Assembly: GCF_042685265.1 (NCBI RefSeq) | Contig: NZ_JBHUMX010000023.1 | Reading direction: 5' to 3' (one strand) | DNA from: Oceanobacillus_B kapialis | Lineage (GTDB): Bacteria; Bacillota; Bacilli; Bacillales; Amphibacillaceae | Length of the DNA stretch: 24,722 nt | Part shown: positions 14,638-22,190 of the stretch, in pieces | How the letters are laid out: each line of letters begins with the position of its first letter | Numbering within the stretch: the first letter of the stretch is position 1 | Program-made: the position numbers and the translations under genes | The notes under the pieces: generated by a model | What the model was told of the DNA's origin: nothing | Databases searched by the model: none | The model's input: the letters and a program-made list of their open reading frames with translations, nothing else

Positions 14638-15762
14638 ATGGTTTATGATACAGCGAAATTAAAGTATGCAAATTCTGTTCTTCCTACCTTATCTATTCAA
14701 GAAGCTCAAAAACTACAATTTAAATTGGTAGAAAAAATGAGTATTCATTTTACAGGAGATCAATTTCTATCAATGGGAGATCTCGGGGTCGCACCCCGTT
14801 TTAAAAAACCAGAGCAAACCGATCGAGCGGAACGTGTATTAGCAGACTTCTTTGCTACAGAAAAAGCAGCCCTCGTTCGAGGAGCCGGAACAGGAGCAAT
14901 TCGTATCATTTTGAGCACATTAATGGACCCTGGTGACAGAATGTTTATTCACACAGCTCCAGTCTATACGACGACTAAAGATACGCTGCGCATTCTTGGA
15001 TTGAAAACGAAAGCTGTGGACTTTAACGATTTGGAGGCTGTTTCAGAAGCTGTTAAAAATGACCAAGAGTGTCGCGTATTCTATATTCAGCATGCGCGCC
15101 AACAGCCAACAGACACGTATGATTTAAAAGAAGTAATTTCCACAGTAAAACAAATTAGACCAGATTTACCCGTCGTTGTCGATGATAACTACTGTGCCAT
15201 GAAGGCTTACGGAATTGGTGTTGAATATGGAGCGGATTATTCAACATTTAGTGGATTTAAGCTGTTAGGACCAGAAGGAATGGGAATCATTGTCGGAAAA
15301 GCAGGGGCAATTGATTTATTGCAGCAACGCAATTATTCCGGTGGTGGTCAGGTTCAAGGATTCGAAGCGATGGAATTACTCAGGATGATGACCTTTGCTC
15401 CTGTATCACTGGCAACTCAAAACGAGCAAGTTGAGGCGGTGTGTAAGAGATTAAATGAAGGGGCGATAGCTGGTATTGAAGCAGCCTATATGACAAATGC
15501 ACAATCCAAGAATGTTATTGTAGAGTTGGAAGATCCAATTGCACAGGAAGTTATTAAGAAAAGCAATGAATTGGGCGCTGCAACGCATCCAGTAGGAGCG
15601 GAGTCAAAATATGAGATTATACCGATGATTTACCGTGTTTCTGGAAGTTTCATAGAAGCACAGCCTAGACTTAAAGATTACGGTTTGCGCATAAACCCGA
15701 TGAAGTCTGGCGCAGATACTGTATTACAAATTTTAGATAAGGCAATCCAGGCTTGTAAATAA
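14638..15762 (+). CDS. yhfS: YhfS: PLP-dependent fold-type I enzyme (aminotransferase/lyase type)
   Basis: 374 aa, against 361 in E. coli YhfS. Residues 82-86 (GAGTG) form the PLP phosphate-binding turn. D182-D183 after a VVV strand would hold the pyridine nitrogen, and K208 in FSGFKLLGPEG is the Schiff-base lysine. The sequence resembles the class V aminotransferase and Cys/Met-metabolism groups. The reaction could be transamination, beta/gamma-elimination or an aldol-type cleavage; the sequence does not decide. It starts on the base after the php stop, so the two are probably translated together and may act in consecutive steps. Confidence 0.87.
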   Translation: MVYDTAKLKYANSVLPTLSIQEAQKLQFKLVEKMSIHFTGDQFLSMGDLGVAPRFKKPEQTDRAERVLADFFATEKAALVRGAGTGAIRIILSTLMDPGDRMFIHTAPVYTTTKDTLRILGLKTKAVDFNDLEAVSEAVKNDQECRVFYIQHARQQPTDTYDLKEVISTVKQIRPDLPVVVDDNYCAMKAYGIGVEYGADYSTFSGFKLLGPEGMGIIVGKAGAIDLLQQRNYSGGGQVQGFEAMELLRMMTFAPVSLATQNEQVEAVCKRLNEGAIAGIEAAYMTNAQSKNVIVELEDPIAQEVIKKSNELGAATHPVGAESKYEIIPMIYRVSGSFIEAQPRLKDYGLRINPMKSGADTVLQILDKAIQACK

Positions 15763-15769
15763 CAACAAG

Positions 15770-15800
15770 AGTGCGGCAAAGAGAACCCTTTTGTCGTACT
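15770..15800 (+). other. intra-operon hairpin between yhfS and yhfX
   Basis: AGTGCGGCAAA (15770-15780) pairs with TTTGTCGTACT (15790-15800) over 11 positions, two of them G-U. No T-run follows, so it is not a terminator. It could mark an RNA processing or stability site, and it lies in the largest gap inside the yhfU-yhfW gene run (74 bp). Confidence 0.4.
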
Positions 15801-15836
15801 AATGGGGAATAGACATAACGAAAGGAGGTAGTTTCC

Positions 15837-16997
15837 TTGTTTTTAGATGTAACGAAAAGACGAAATCCTTTATTAATACAAGCTGGATTGTCCCTTCATC
15901 AAAATGGAGAGATTCCTCCCAACACTTATGTCATTGATGTTGATGTATTAAAAAGAAATGCACGATTGTTACAGGAAACAGCTTCAAATTATGGAATGGA
16001 GCTTTACTTTATGAGTAAGCAGCTAGGGAGATTACCGAAGATAGCAGATATAATCAATCAAAGTGGCATCATAAAAGCAGTAGCGGTAGATTTTGATGAA
16101 GGTAAAATCCTTGCCGACAACGGCATCTCTATAGGGAATATTGGACATCTTGTCCAGCCTGGTAAACATCAATGGAAGGAAGTTCTCAGTTGGAAGCCGG
16201 AAGTTGTAACCATTTTTTCTTATGAACGTGCCGTGCAACTAGCAACAGCTGCAGCCAAAGTTGGTGTCGAGCAAGACATTATCCTAAAAGTAATGGATGA
16301 CGATGATAGCATCTATCCTGCTCAGGAAGGCGGGATTGTCCTGCGAGAATTGGGAGATACGATAGATCGCATTAAAGGGCTTTCTAATGTAAAAATTGTT
16401 GGGGTAACGAGTTTTCCAAACTTGCAACTGGCACCGGACAAAACAAAGATGATTCCAACTCATAATCTTTCTACACTATTACAGGCAAAAAAAATTTTAG
16501 AACAAAAAGGTATCACAATAAAACAGATTAATGGACCGAGTGGCACTAGTTGTGAAACGATTCCTTTCCTAGCAGATCAAGGCATTACACACGGTGAACC
16601 GGGGCACGGCTTGACTGGAACTACCCCACTTCATGCTTTTAAGGATTTGCCAGAAGAACCTGCTATTATATACGTATCGGAGGTCTCTCATACTTATAAG
16701 GGAAACTATCAGGTGATAGCAGGTGGGTATTACGGCCGTTCCAATATGGAAGGTTGTCTGGTCGGAGATGATCCATCTACCATTCTTAAGCAGCAAACAA
16801 CAGTCCAACAGCACAGTCCGGAGTCGATTGACTACTATGGAATGATAGATGCACCTAGTAATTTTACGATCGATATTGGGGATACAGCTATTTTCTCTTT
16901 CCGCACGCAAATATTTGTTACGCGTGCCCATATAGCATTAGTTGAAGGGATACAGAACGGTGCCCCGAAGCTCATTCATATGGAAAGGAAGTGGTAG
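15837..16997 (+). CDS. yhfX: YhfX: PLP-dependent fold-type III enzyme (alanine racemase N-terminal fold)
   Basis: 386 aa, TTG start with AAAGGAGG (15821-15828) 8 nt upstream. The N-terminal TIM-barrel type begins with the YVIDVDVLKRNA strand-helix unit, and the PLP lysine is K61 in FMSKQ. Further barrel strands include VTIFSYE, IILKVMDDDD and IKQINGPSGTSC. A C-terminal beta domain (about 255-386) carries GEPGHGLTG and GGYYGRSN. The layout matches E. coli YhfX (387 aa). Fold III enzymes racemise or decarboxylate amino acids, or add to imines (D-threonine aldolase relatives). Here it likely acts on the same amino-bearing intermediate as YhfS. The next gene begins 3 bp after its stop. Confidence 0.88.
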   Translation: MFLDVTKRRNPLLIQAGLSLHQNGEIPPNTYVIDVDVLKRNARLLQETASNYGMELYFMSKQLGRLPKIADIINQSGIIKAVAVDFDEGKILADNGISIGNIGHLVQPGKHQWKEVLSWKPEVVTIFSYERAVQLATAAAKVGVEQDIILKVMDDDDSIYPAQEGGIVLRELGDTIDRIKGLSNVKIVGVTSFPNLQLAPDKTKMIPTHNLSTLLQAKKILEQKGITIKQINGPSGTSCETIPFLADQGITHGEPGHGLTGTTPLHAFKDLPEEPAIIYVSEVSHTYKGNYQVIAGGYYGRSNMEGCLVGDDPSTILKQQTTVQQHSPESIDYYGMIDAPSNFTIDIGDTAIFSFRTQIFVTRAHIALVEGIQNGAPKLIHMERKW

Positions 16998-17000
16998 TAC

Positions 17001-18209
17001 ATGGCTAAAATGTCACTTATAGTTATTGATAGTTTTGGGATTGGAGCCATGGAAGATTGTGAGCAGTATGTCCCATCCGACTGTAAGGCAAACACTTATA
17101 AGCATATTAGAGAAGTTATGAAAGAAAATCTACAGATTCCTTTCATGTATAGCTCAGGATTAGGTACATTGATAGATAATAATCCTGAACCCCAAAATGC
17201 TTATGGTTATGCAAAACTTGCACATCATGGGGCTGACACGTATCTTGGACATCAAGAGATCGCGGGAAGTTGCCCGAAAAAATCAAATAAACGGTTAATG
17301 ATAGATATACATGAAGAGTTAAAAAAAGCGTTGGAAAAGAGTGGATACACAGTGAGCTATCCACTCGAAGATTGTCCGGTGCTTTTAGTAAATAATGCGG
17401 CAGTGGTAGCTGACAATCTTGAATCAGCTGTTGGAAATATTATCAACGTGACCGCTGATTTCAAAAAAATGCCTTTTGATGAAGTAAAAGAACTTGGTCG
17501 CACTGTTCGTGAAAATGTCGATACTACCAGAGTCATTGCATTCGGTGGTCCTTACACATCTATAGAGCATATTCTTTCTTGCGTACAACAGAAGAATACC
17601 AAACAATGGGGCGTCGATACCCCTAAAGCAAACGTGTACGGGGAAGGATACAATGTTTTTCATATGGGATATGGTGTTGACATAGCAAGGCAATTTCCTA
17701 TGATCGCAGCGGCCCACCAACTGAAAGTTTATCGATTAGGCAAAACTGCAGACGTGCTGCACGGAAAGGGCCCCGCAAATCCTATTGTCAACACGACAGA
17801 ATTGCTCCAAACAGTTTCAGAGGCATATCGAGAAGAGAGTGGGGCGGCTGCATTTCTAGTTAATATTCAGGAAACGGATTTAGCTGGACATGCGGAAGAC
17901 ACACAGTGGTATGCTGCATTATTAAATGAAATAGACAAATGGTTACGGGAGACGTTTATACCCCAAATGGCAAAAGAAGATATTCTTATTGTGATGGCGG
18001 ATCACGGGAATGATCCTACAATTGGTCATTCGAACCATACGAGAGAGTTTGTCCCGATTATGGTGTTTGGTGACAGAGTAAATCCAGTATCAATCGGAGA
18101 ACGATCAACCATGGCAGACGTGGGGGCAACTTTATGTGATTTCTTTAACCTTCCTCCTACAGCTGAAGGCGAAAGCTTTCTAAATGAAATTTTGAATCGT
18201 TCAACATAA
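17001..18209 (+). CDS. yhfW: YhfW: phosphopentomutase-like metalloenzyme (alkaline phosphatase superfamily)
   Basis: 402 aa, similar to the ~395-408 aa of phosphopentomutase (DeoB). The DeoB active-site residues are all in place: D10 in VIDSFGIG, T80 in DTYLGHQE (the position of the phosphorylated Thr), D293 and H297 in TDLAGH, D334-H335 in ADHGNDP and H346 in NHTRE. The cap region between about 90 and 280 differs from DeoB, pointing to another substrate. Thus a phosphate-moving mutase on a different sugar or polyol phosphate is a sound guess. It is the last gene of the operon and is followed by a strong terminator. Confidence 0.9.
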   Translation: MAKMSLIVIDSFGIGAMEDCEQYVPSDCKANTYKHIREVMKENLQIPFMYSSGLGTLIDNNPEPQNAYGYAKLAHHGADTYLGHQEIAGSCPKKSNKRLMIDIHEELKKALEKSGYTVSYPLEDCPVLLVNNAAVVADNLESAVGNIINVTADFKKMPFDEVKELGRTVRENVDTTRVIAFGGPYTSIEHILSCVQQKNTKQWGVDTPKANVYGEGYNVFHMGYGVDIARQFPMIAAAHQLKVYRLGKTADVLHGKGPANPIVNTTELLQTVSEAYREESGAAAFLVNIQETDLAGHAEDTQWYAALLNEIDKWLRETFIPQMAKEDILIVMADHGNDPTIGHSNHTREFVPIMVFGDRVNPVSIGERSTMADVGATLCDFFNLPPTAEGESFLNEILNRST

Positions 18210-18213
18210 AGAT

Positions 18214-18255
18214 AAAAGGAACAGAGATACCGATTTGCTGGTCTCTGTTCCTTTT
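18214..18255. terminator. bidirectional terminator between yhfW and the cyclophilin gene
   Basis: AAAAGGAACAGAGA (18214-18227) pairs exactly with TCTCTGTTCCTTTT (18242-18255) over 14 bp. It ends the yhf operon on the plus strand and the ppi gene on the minus strand. Confidence 0.93.
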
Positions 18256-18263
18256 ACATTCTG

Positions 18264-18896
18264 TTATTGTTTTTCAGGCTCCGGATAATCATACCCTTTG
18301 GTATCAACTTCGACCTTTTTCATTACAGCTGTTTCTCCTGAAGCAACAATATTATCCACTGTTTCTATCCCCTCTGTAACCTCCCCAAATGCGGCATAGT
18401 CACCATCTAAATGGGGTGAGTTTTCAAGCATAATAAAGAACTGGGAACCAGCGGAATCAGGTGCCCCAGATCTTGCCATAGATAAAACACCTCTATCATG
18501 CTTCATTTCATTTTCGAACCCGTTCGATGAAAATTCACCTGCAATGGAGTATCCAGGACCGCCTGTTCCATTCCCTTCTGGATCGCCTCCTTGGATGACG
18601 AAGCCAGGCTCAATTCTATGAAACGTAAGCCCATTATAAAAGCCTTCTTCGATGAGGGAAATGAAATTAGCGACTGTGTTTGGCGCTACTTCAGGATACA
18701 ATTCCGCAGTAATTTGTTCATCATTTTCCATCGTAATTGTCACAATTGGGTTCTCGTCTACCCCTTCTGGATAGTCCGAAATCTCCTGCTGTGCATCATT
18801 TTCTGTACTGTCGCCACAAGCACTTAGGAGCGCTATAAGCAATACGACGCTAAAAAAAGTGATTAATAGCTTGGACTGTTTTCGTAATGGTTTCAT
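18264..18896 (-). CDS. cyclophilin-type peptidyl-prolyl isomerase lipoprotein
   Basis: 210 aa. A lipoprotein signal is clear: basic MKPLRKQSK, a hydrophobic stretch 10-23, then the lipobox L24-S-A-C27, so the mature protein is anchored outside the membrane at Cys27. After a short acidic linker the cyclophilin domain runs from about 48 to 205, with the FHRIEPGFVIQGGDP signature, GSQFFIM and a YAAFGEV segment. Known role: cis-trans isomerisation of peptidyl-proline bonds. Extracytoplasmic location suggests folding of secreted proteins, a job PrsA also does in Bacillaceae. It is monocistronic, with an extended -10 promoter upstream. No functional link with the flanking yhf or ect genes is evident. 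Confidence 0.92.
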   Translation of the reverse strand: MKPLRKQSKLLITFFSVVLLIALLSACGDSTENDAQQEISDYPEGVDENPIVTITMENDEQITAELYPEVAPNTVANFISLIEEGFYNGLTFHRIEPGFVIQGGDPEGNGTGGPGYSIAGEFSSNGFENEMKHDRGVLSMARSGAPDSAGSQFFIMLENSPHLDGDYAAFGEVTEGIETVDNIVASGETAVMKKVEVDTKGYDYPEPEKQ

Positions 18897-18932
18897 GATA
18901 TGTATGCCACCTTCTTTTCATTTTCTTACACA

Positions 18933-18941
18933 AGTATAGCA
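18933..18941 (-). promoter_or_regulatory. extended -10 promoter of the cyclophilin gene
   Basis: On the minus strand TG-C-TATACT is a good extended -10 element, 36 bp before the start codon at 18896. A -35 box is not obvious, as is usual for extended -10 promoters. Confidence 0.6.
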
Positions 18942-18980
18942 TGAACTACATAATTTTCCCTTTGTTGATGGGTATTTTTA

Positions 18981-19072
18981 TCCCGCCTTAACTGGCAGTA
19001 AGACTCCCACTTCAAGAATGCGGGAAACAATCAAGCATTTTAAGGGGGGAGGAAGGGAACCCCCACCAAATG
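18981..19072. repeat. structured two-hairpin element, possibly an IS200/IS605-type end
   Basis: Two strong foldings are seen. TCCCGC (18981-18986) pairs with GCGGGA (19020-19025), enclosing a CTTA/TAAG mini-hairpin. The second is a long hairpin in which CATTT (19036-19040) pairs with AAATG (19068-19072) and GGGGG (19044-19048) with CCCCC (19060-19064). The phrase TGGCAGTAAGACTCCCACTTC resembles, from memory, the non-coding end that accompanies tnpB genes in Bacillaceae. No tnpA or tnpB is present here, so it would be a solitary, non-autonomous remnant. The family assignment is uncertain; the folding is directly visible. Confidence 0.4.
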
Positions 19073-19145
19073 AAGTTTCACTTTGTATCTGACGCAAAAT
19101 TCGGTTTATTCCTGACGATCTAATAGTTATTAATAGATAGGTTAT

Positions 19146-19170
19146 GTTCATTTTCCTCTCAGCCTGGTAT
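19146..19170 (+). promoter_or_regulatory. SigB-like promoter candidate upstream of ectA
   Basis: GTTCAT (19146-19151) and TGGTAT (19165-19170) are separated by 13 bp, close to the general-stress consensus GTTTAA-N12-15-GGGTAT. A TTGACG at 19208-19213 could be a SigA -35, but no good -10 lies 17 bp beyond it; TATATT at 19237-19242 is too far. A stress-type promoter would suit an osmoprotectant operon; this is inference. Confidence 0.35.
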
Positions 19171-19203
19171 ATCGTGATTAAACACGCTATACCATGTTTA
19201 ATC
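19165..19203 (+). promoter_or_regulatory. two overlapping dyads in the ectA upstream region
   Basis: Dyad A: TGGTATATCGTG (19165-19176) with CACGCTATACCA (19183-19194), 11 of 12 pairing. Dyad B: GATTAAACA (19176-19184) with TGTTTAATC (19195-19203), perfect. B uses the loop of A, and the right arm of A fills the loop of B, so as RNA structures they exclude each other; as DNA they could be operator sites. Confidence 0.5.
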
Positions 19204-19271
19204 CGTTTTGACGCTCACCTGCATTGCCGTTAGCCTTATATTATACGTGTTTTAAAGAGGAAATAGGAGGT

Positions 19272-19820
19272 GTGAGCATTAGGAATCAGAATGGAAATGC
19301 AGTAGAACAGACTGTGCAACCTAAAACAGAAGTATCTTTTCGTAGTCCTGCAAAAAAGGATGGTGCTGCAGTTTGGGAGCTAATAAAGCATACTGGGGTG
19401 TTGGATTTAAATTCCTCCTATAGCTATTTGATGTGGTGTGATATTTTTTCCGAAACATCTATTGTTGCAACAGAGGATGAAAACGTATGTGGTTTTATTT
19501 CTGGATATATTCACCCCAAAAAAGCCAACACTTTATTCATTTGGCAAGTAGCAGTTCACGAGTCAGGTAGGGGAAAAGGATTGGCTAGCAGAATGCTGAA
19601 GGAATTATTGGGCCGTGTTGCGTGTGAAAAGGTGCAATATCTTGAAGCGACCGTTTCTCCATCCAATGTAGCTTCCACCAATTTGTTTAAAGGGCTTGCC
19701 CGGAGTCTGGAAACGAATTGTATCATCACAGATTATTTTACTTCCACGGACTTCCCACAGGAAGGTCACGAAGATGAGCTGTTATTTAAAATCGGACCTA
19801 TAAAAAAGGATAAAGGATGA
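19272..19820 (+). CDS. ectA: L-2,4-diaminobutyrate acetyltransferase
   Basis: 182 aa from GTG at 19272, a normal EctA size. It is a GNAT fold: an early FRSPAKKDGAAVWELI strand-helix unit, the DLNSSYSYLMWCDIF segment typical of EctA, then the acetyl-CoA motif A (VAVHESGRGKGLASRM, with R100 to A105) and a TVSPSNVASTNLF motif B. Reaction: acetylation of L-2,4-diaminobutyrate to N-gamma-acetyl-diaminobutyrate, the second step of ectoine synthesis. The start is uncertain: AGGAGG at 19265-19270 lies only 1 nt from the GTG but 7 nt from an in-frame ATT at 19278; the TTG at 19224 has no suitable site. EctB follows 4 bp after the stop. Confidence 0.93.
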   Translation: MSIRNQNGNAVEQTVQPKTEVSFRSPAKKDGAAVWELIKHTGVLDLNSSYSYLMWCDIFSETSIVATEDENVCGFISGYIHPKKANTLFIWQVAVHESGRGKGLASRMLKELLGRVACEKVQYLEATVSPSNVASTNLFKGLARSLETNCIITDYFTSTDFPQEGHEDELLFKIGPIKKDKG

Positions 19821-19824
19821 TTTG

Positions 19825-21099
19825 ATGACTATTGCAGTGATACAAGATACGAAGATGAAAACGTTTGAAGAAATGGAATCGGCGGTTCGCAGCTATAGTA
19901 GAGGCTGGCCGACGATTTTTGAAAAAGCCAAAGGGTATAAGCTTTGGGATACAGATGGAAAAGAATATATTGATTTTTTTGCTGGTGCTGGAACATTAAA
20001 CTATGGTCATAATGATCAAGCGATGCAAGATAGAATTATTGAATATATACAGAATGACGGGATCATTCATAGCCTCGACATGGGCACGACCCCTAGGAAA
20101 AACTTCCTTGAACGCTTCAATGAAGTAATCTTAAAACCTCGTAACCTCGATTATAAAATTATGTTTCCGGGTCCAACGGGGACAAATACCGTAGAAAGTG
20201 CACTGAAGATTGCTCGAAAGGTAACGGGCAGAGATTCGGTTATCAGCTTTACAAATGCGTTTCATGGCATGACAATTGGTTCTTTATCGGTTACTGCTAA
20301 TTCCTTTAAGCGGCACGGGGCAGGGGTACCACTCCATCATACGGTATCGATGCCATTTGATGATTATGTGGAAGACCAGGATTCTCTTGCTTATTTAGAA
20401 CGATTTTTAGAAGATAGCGGAAGCGGAGTAGCGCTCCCAGCTGCTATTATATTAGAAACCGTACAGGGTGAAGGTGGCATTAATGCAGCAAGAATGAGCT
20501 GGCTCAAAAAGGTAGAGGCACTTTGTAAGCGTTGGGACATTTTACTAATTGTGGATGATGTGCAAGCCGGTAACGGACGGACCGGCACTTACTTCAGCTT
20601 TGAGCCCGCCGGAATTGAGCCAGATGTGGTCTGCCTATCCAAGTCTATTGGGGGAATTGGTTTACCAATGGCGATTACACTGATCAAACCAGAGTACGAC
20701 CAATGGGGACCTGGTGAGCACAATGGTACCTTCCGCGGAAACAATTTGGCCTTTATCGCTGCTACGGAAGCATTGAAAAACTGGGAAACTCCAGCATTTG
20801 GTGAAGCAGTACAGGAAAAAGCACATTTCTTACGTGATGGAGTTGAAAACCTGATTGAAAAATATCCACAGCTAAAAGGAGAAGCAAGAGGCAGAGGCTT
20901 GATGCAAGGAATTGCTATTGAAGAGGAAGGGATCTCCGGAAAAATTTGTGCAGAAGCTTTTGAACGCGGGTTAATTGTAGAAACTTCAGGGCCGAATGAT
21001 GAAGTAGTAAAATTTCTTCCGCCATTAATTATTGATAAAGAAGGTCTGGAGAAGGGCTTAACTATTTTAGAAGAATGCATTAAACAAGTAATCGCATAA
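19825..21099 (+). CDS. ectB: L-2,4-diaminobutyrate--2-oxoglutarate aminotransferase
   Basis: 424 aa from the ATG at 19825, with AAAGGA 7 nt upstream; a TTG one codon earlier is unlikely. It is a class III aminotransferase (PLP fold I). FPGPTGTNTVESALKIAR (near 114-131) holds the phosphate-binding turn, followed by NAFHGMT, the D244-D245 pair in IVDDVQAG and the Schiff-base lysine K273 in CLSKSIGG. Reaction: aspartate semialdehyde plus amino donor gives L-2,4-diaminobutyrate, the first committed step of ectoine synthesis. It forms a tight operon with ectA (4 bp) and ectC (22 bp). Confidence 0.96.
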   Translation: MTIAVIQDTKMKTFEEMESAVRSYSRGWPTIFEKAKGYKLWDTDGKEYIDFFAGAGTLNYGHNDQAMQDRIIEYIQNDGIIHSLDMGTTPRKNFLERFNEVILKPRNLDYKIMFPGPTGTNTVESALKIARKVTGRDSVISFTNAFHGMTIGSLSVTANSFKRHGAGVPLHHTVSMPFDDYVEDQDSLAYLERFLEDSGSGVALPAAIILETVQGEGGINAARMSWLKKVEALCKRWDILLIVDDVQAGNGRTGTYFSFEPAGIEPDVVCLSKSIGGIGLPMAITLIKPEYDQWGPGEHNGTFRGNNLAFIAATEALKNWETPAFGEAVQEKAHFLRDGVENLIEKYPQLKGEARGRGLMQGIAIEEEGISGKICAEAFERGLIVETSGPNDEVVKFLPPLIIDKEGLEKGLTILEECIKQVIA

Positions 21100-21121
21100 G
21101 CTAGAAAGGGGAAGTGTGTAC

Positions 21122-21508
21122 ATGATTGTAAAATCACTTGAGGATATTATCGGAACAGAGGACGAAACATCTGGTGAGAACTGGACGAGTCGCAGGTTTT
21201 TACTGAAACAGGATAACTGTGGTTTCAGTATGAACGATACGATTATTAAGGCAGGGACAGATAATTACTTTTGGTATAAAAACCATATTGAGGCCGTTTA
21301 CTGTATAGAAGGAGAAGGTGAAATTGAAGAAGTGGAAAACGGCAAAGTGCACCCACTCAAGCCGGGAACCATGTATATTTTGGATAAAAATGATAAGCAT
21401 CATCTCCGGGCTAAAACGGAAATGCGCATGGTTTGTGTCTTTAATCCTCCACTTGTGGGAACGGAAACGCATAATGAGGAAGGGTATTATCCTTTACTGA
21501 CAGAATAA
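21122..21508 (+). CDS. ectC: L-ectoine synthase
   Basis: 128 aa from ATG at 21122, with AAAGGGGA 9 nt upstream; the in-frame GTG two codons earlier is rejected because MIVKSLED is the canonical EctC start. It is a small cupin protein. The iron ligands described for EctC are seen at their usual numbers: E57 in HIEAVY, Y85 in GTMYILD and H93 in DKHHL. Reaction: cyclising dehydration of N-gamma-acetyl-diaminobutyrate to ectoine. It closes the ectABC operon. No ectoine hydroxylase (ectD) follows; a terminator and a remnant gene come next. Confidence 0.97.
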   Translation: MIVKSLEDIIGTEDETSGENWTSRRFLLKQDNCGFSMNDTIIKAGTDNYFWYKNHIEAVYCIEGEGEIEEVENGKVHPLKPGTMYILDKNDKHHLRAKTEMRMVCVFNPPLVGTETHNEEGYYPLLTE

Positions 21509-21524
21509 GCTTTGTTTACAGGGG

Positions 21525-21556
21525 AAAGCACCTGGCCGGTCTGGCTGGGTGCTTTT
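21525..21556. terminator. ectABC terminator
   Basis: AAAGCACC (21525-21532) pairs with GGGTGCTTT (21547-21555), with further pairing of GGCC and GGCT inside the stem, and a short TTTT follows. It also lies at the 3' end of the minus-strand polymerase remnant, so it may work in both directions. Confidence 0.85.
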
Positions 21557-21571
21557 GACTTTCCTTGCTGT

Positions 21572-22126
21572 CTACGCCCTATGTCCACCAATTTTTTTAC
21601 TTCGACCAATGGTGATACCTGCGTTTGTATAGCTTGTAGCACGGAGGATAGCGGTGGTGCCAAATTTGTCACGAATGGCATCCATTGCATAGCCAATATC
21701 ATTTTTCTTAGAGCGATCTTCAAACAGGTCCAGTTGGGTTGCTCCTTTGTCAAATAGATTATCAAGTGTCACGTAGACATGGCGAATAGTGCTTTTTCCA
21801 TCATAAAATTTGCGGAAAAGCTGGAGACAAACGCCGTACACATCCATTGTTACGTTTGTTGGAATACTGACAGATTGGGACCTGGAAAAACCACCACCTG
21901 TTTCCTTTGAGTAAGAGATGCCAAGATGAATTGTTTTCCCCACCTTTTTGGCAGTCCGGGCGCGGCGGCACACTTCTTCACATAAATCAAGAATGCAAAT
22001 TGGTGCCTCTTCTGCGGAATAATCTCTTAACAGGGAGATCCCATGTCCAAAGCCTTTTTGCTCTGTTTTCGTAAAGTTGCCAAACACAGGGCTAAGGTCG
22101 ATTGTATCAGCAAAAAATTGAACATA
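21572..22126 (-). pseudogene. 3' fragment of a UvrX/YqjW-like Y-family DNA polymerase gene
   Basis: About 185 codons are open, ending in an intact C terminus (SKKIGGHRA), but a complete Y-family polymerase has about 410-420 residues. What remains is the thumb/little-finger region: GNFTKTEQKGFGHGISLLRD, a GISYSKETGGGFSRSQS segment and the DLFEDRSKK...AMDAIRDKFG tail typical of the UvrX/YqjW group. The catalytic palm with its DD residues is missing. An in-frame stop (plus-strand TTA, 22127-22129) closes the frame upstream, and no start with a ribosome binding site exists; a GTG at 22087 is fortuitous. It is a dead gene truncated at its 5' side near 22120, probably by the rearrangement that brought in the neighbouring genes. 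Confidence 0.85.
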
Positions 22127-22190
22127 TTATAATTTGTACATAATTCTACAGTCACATTCCTTGTAACTATTATATCAACACTAGATTTAT

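Noticed and set aside
20589..21137. Minus-strand ORF of 182 codons inside ectB
   Set aside because: Shadow of a highly conserved aminotransferase gene; Ser/Pro-rich and without a start signal.
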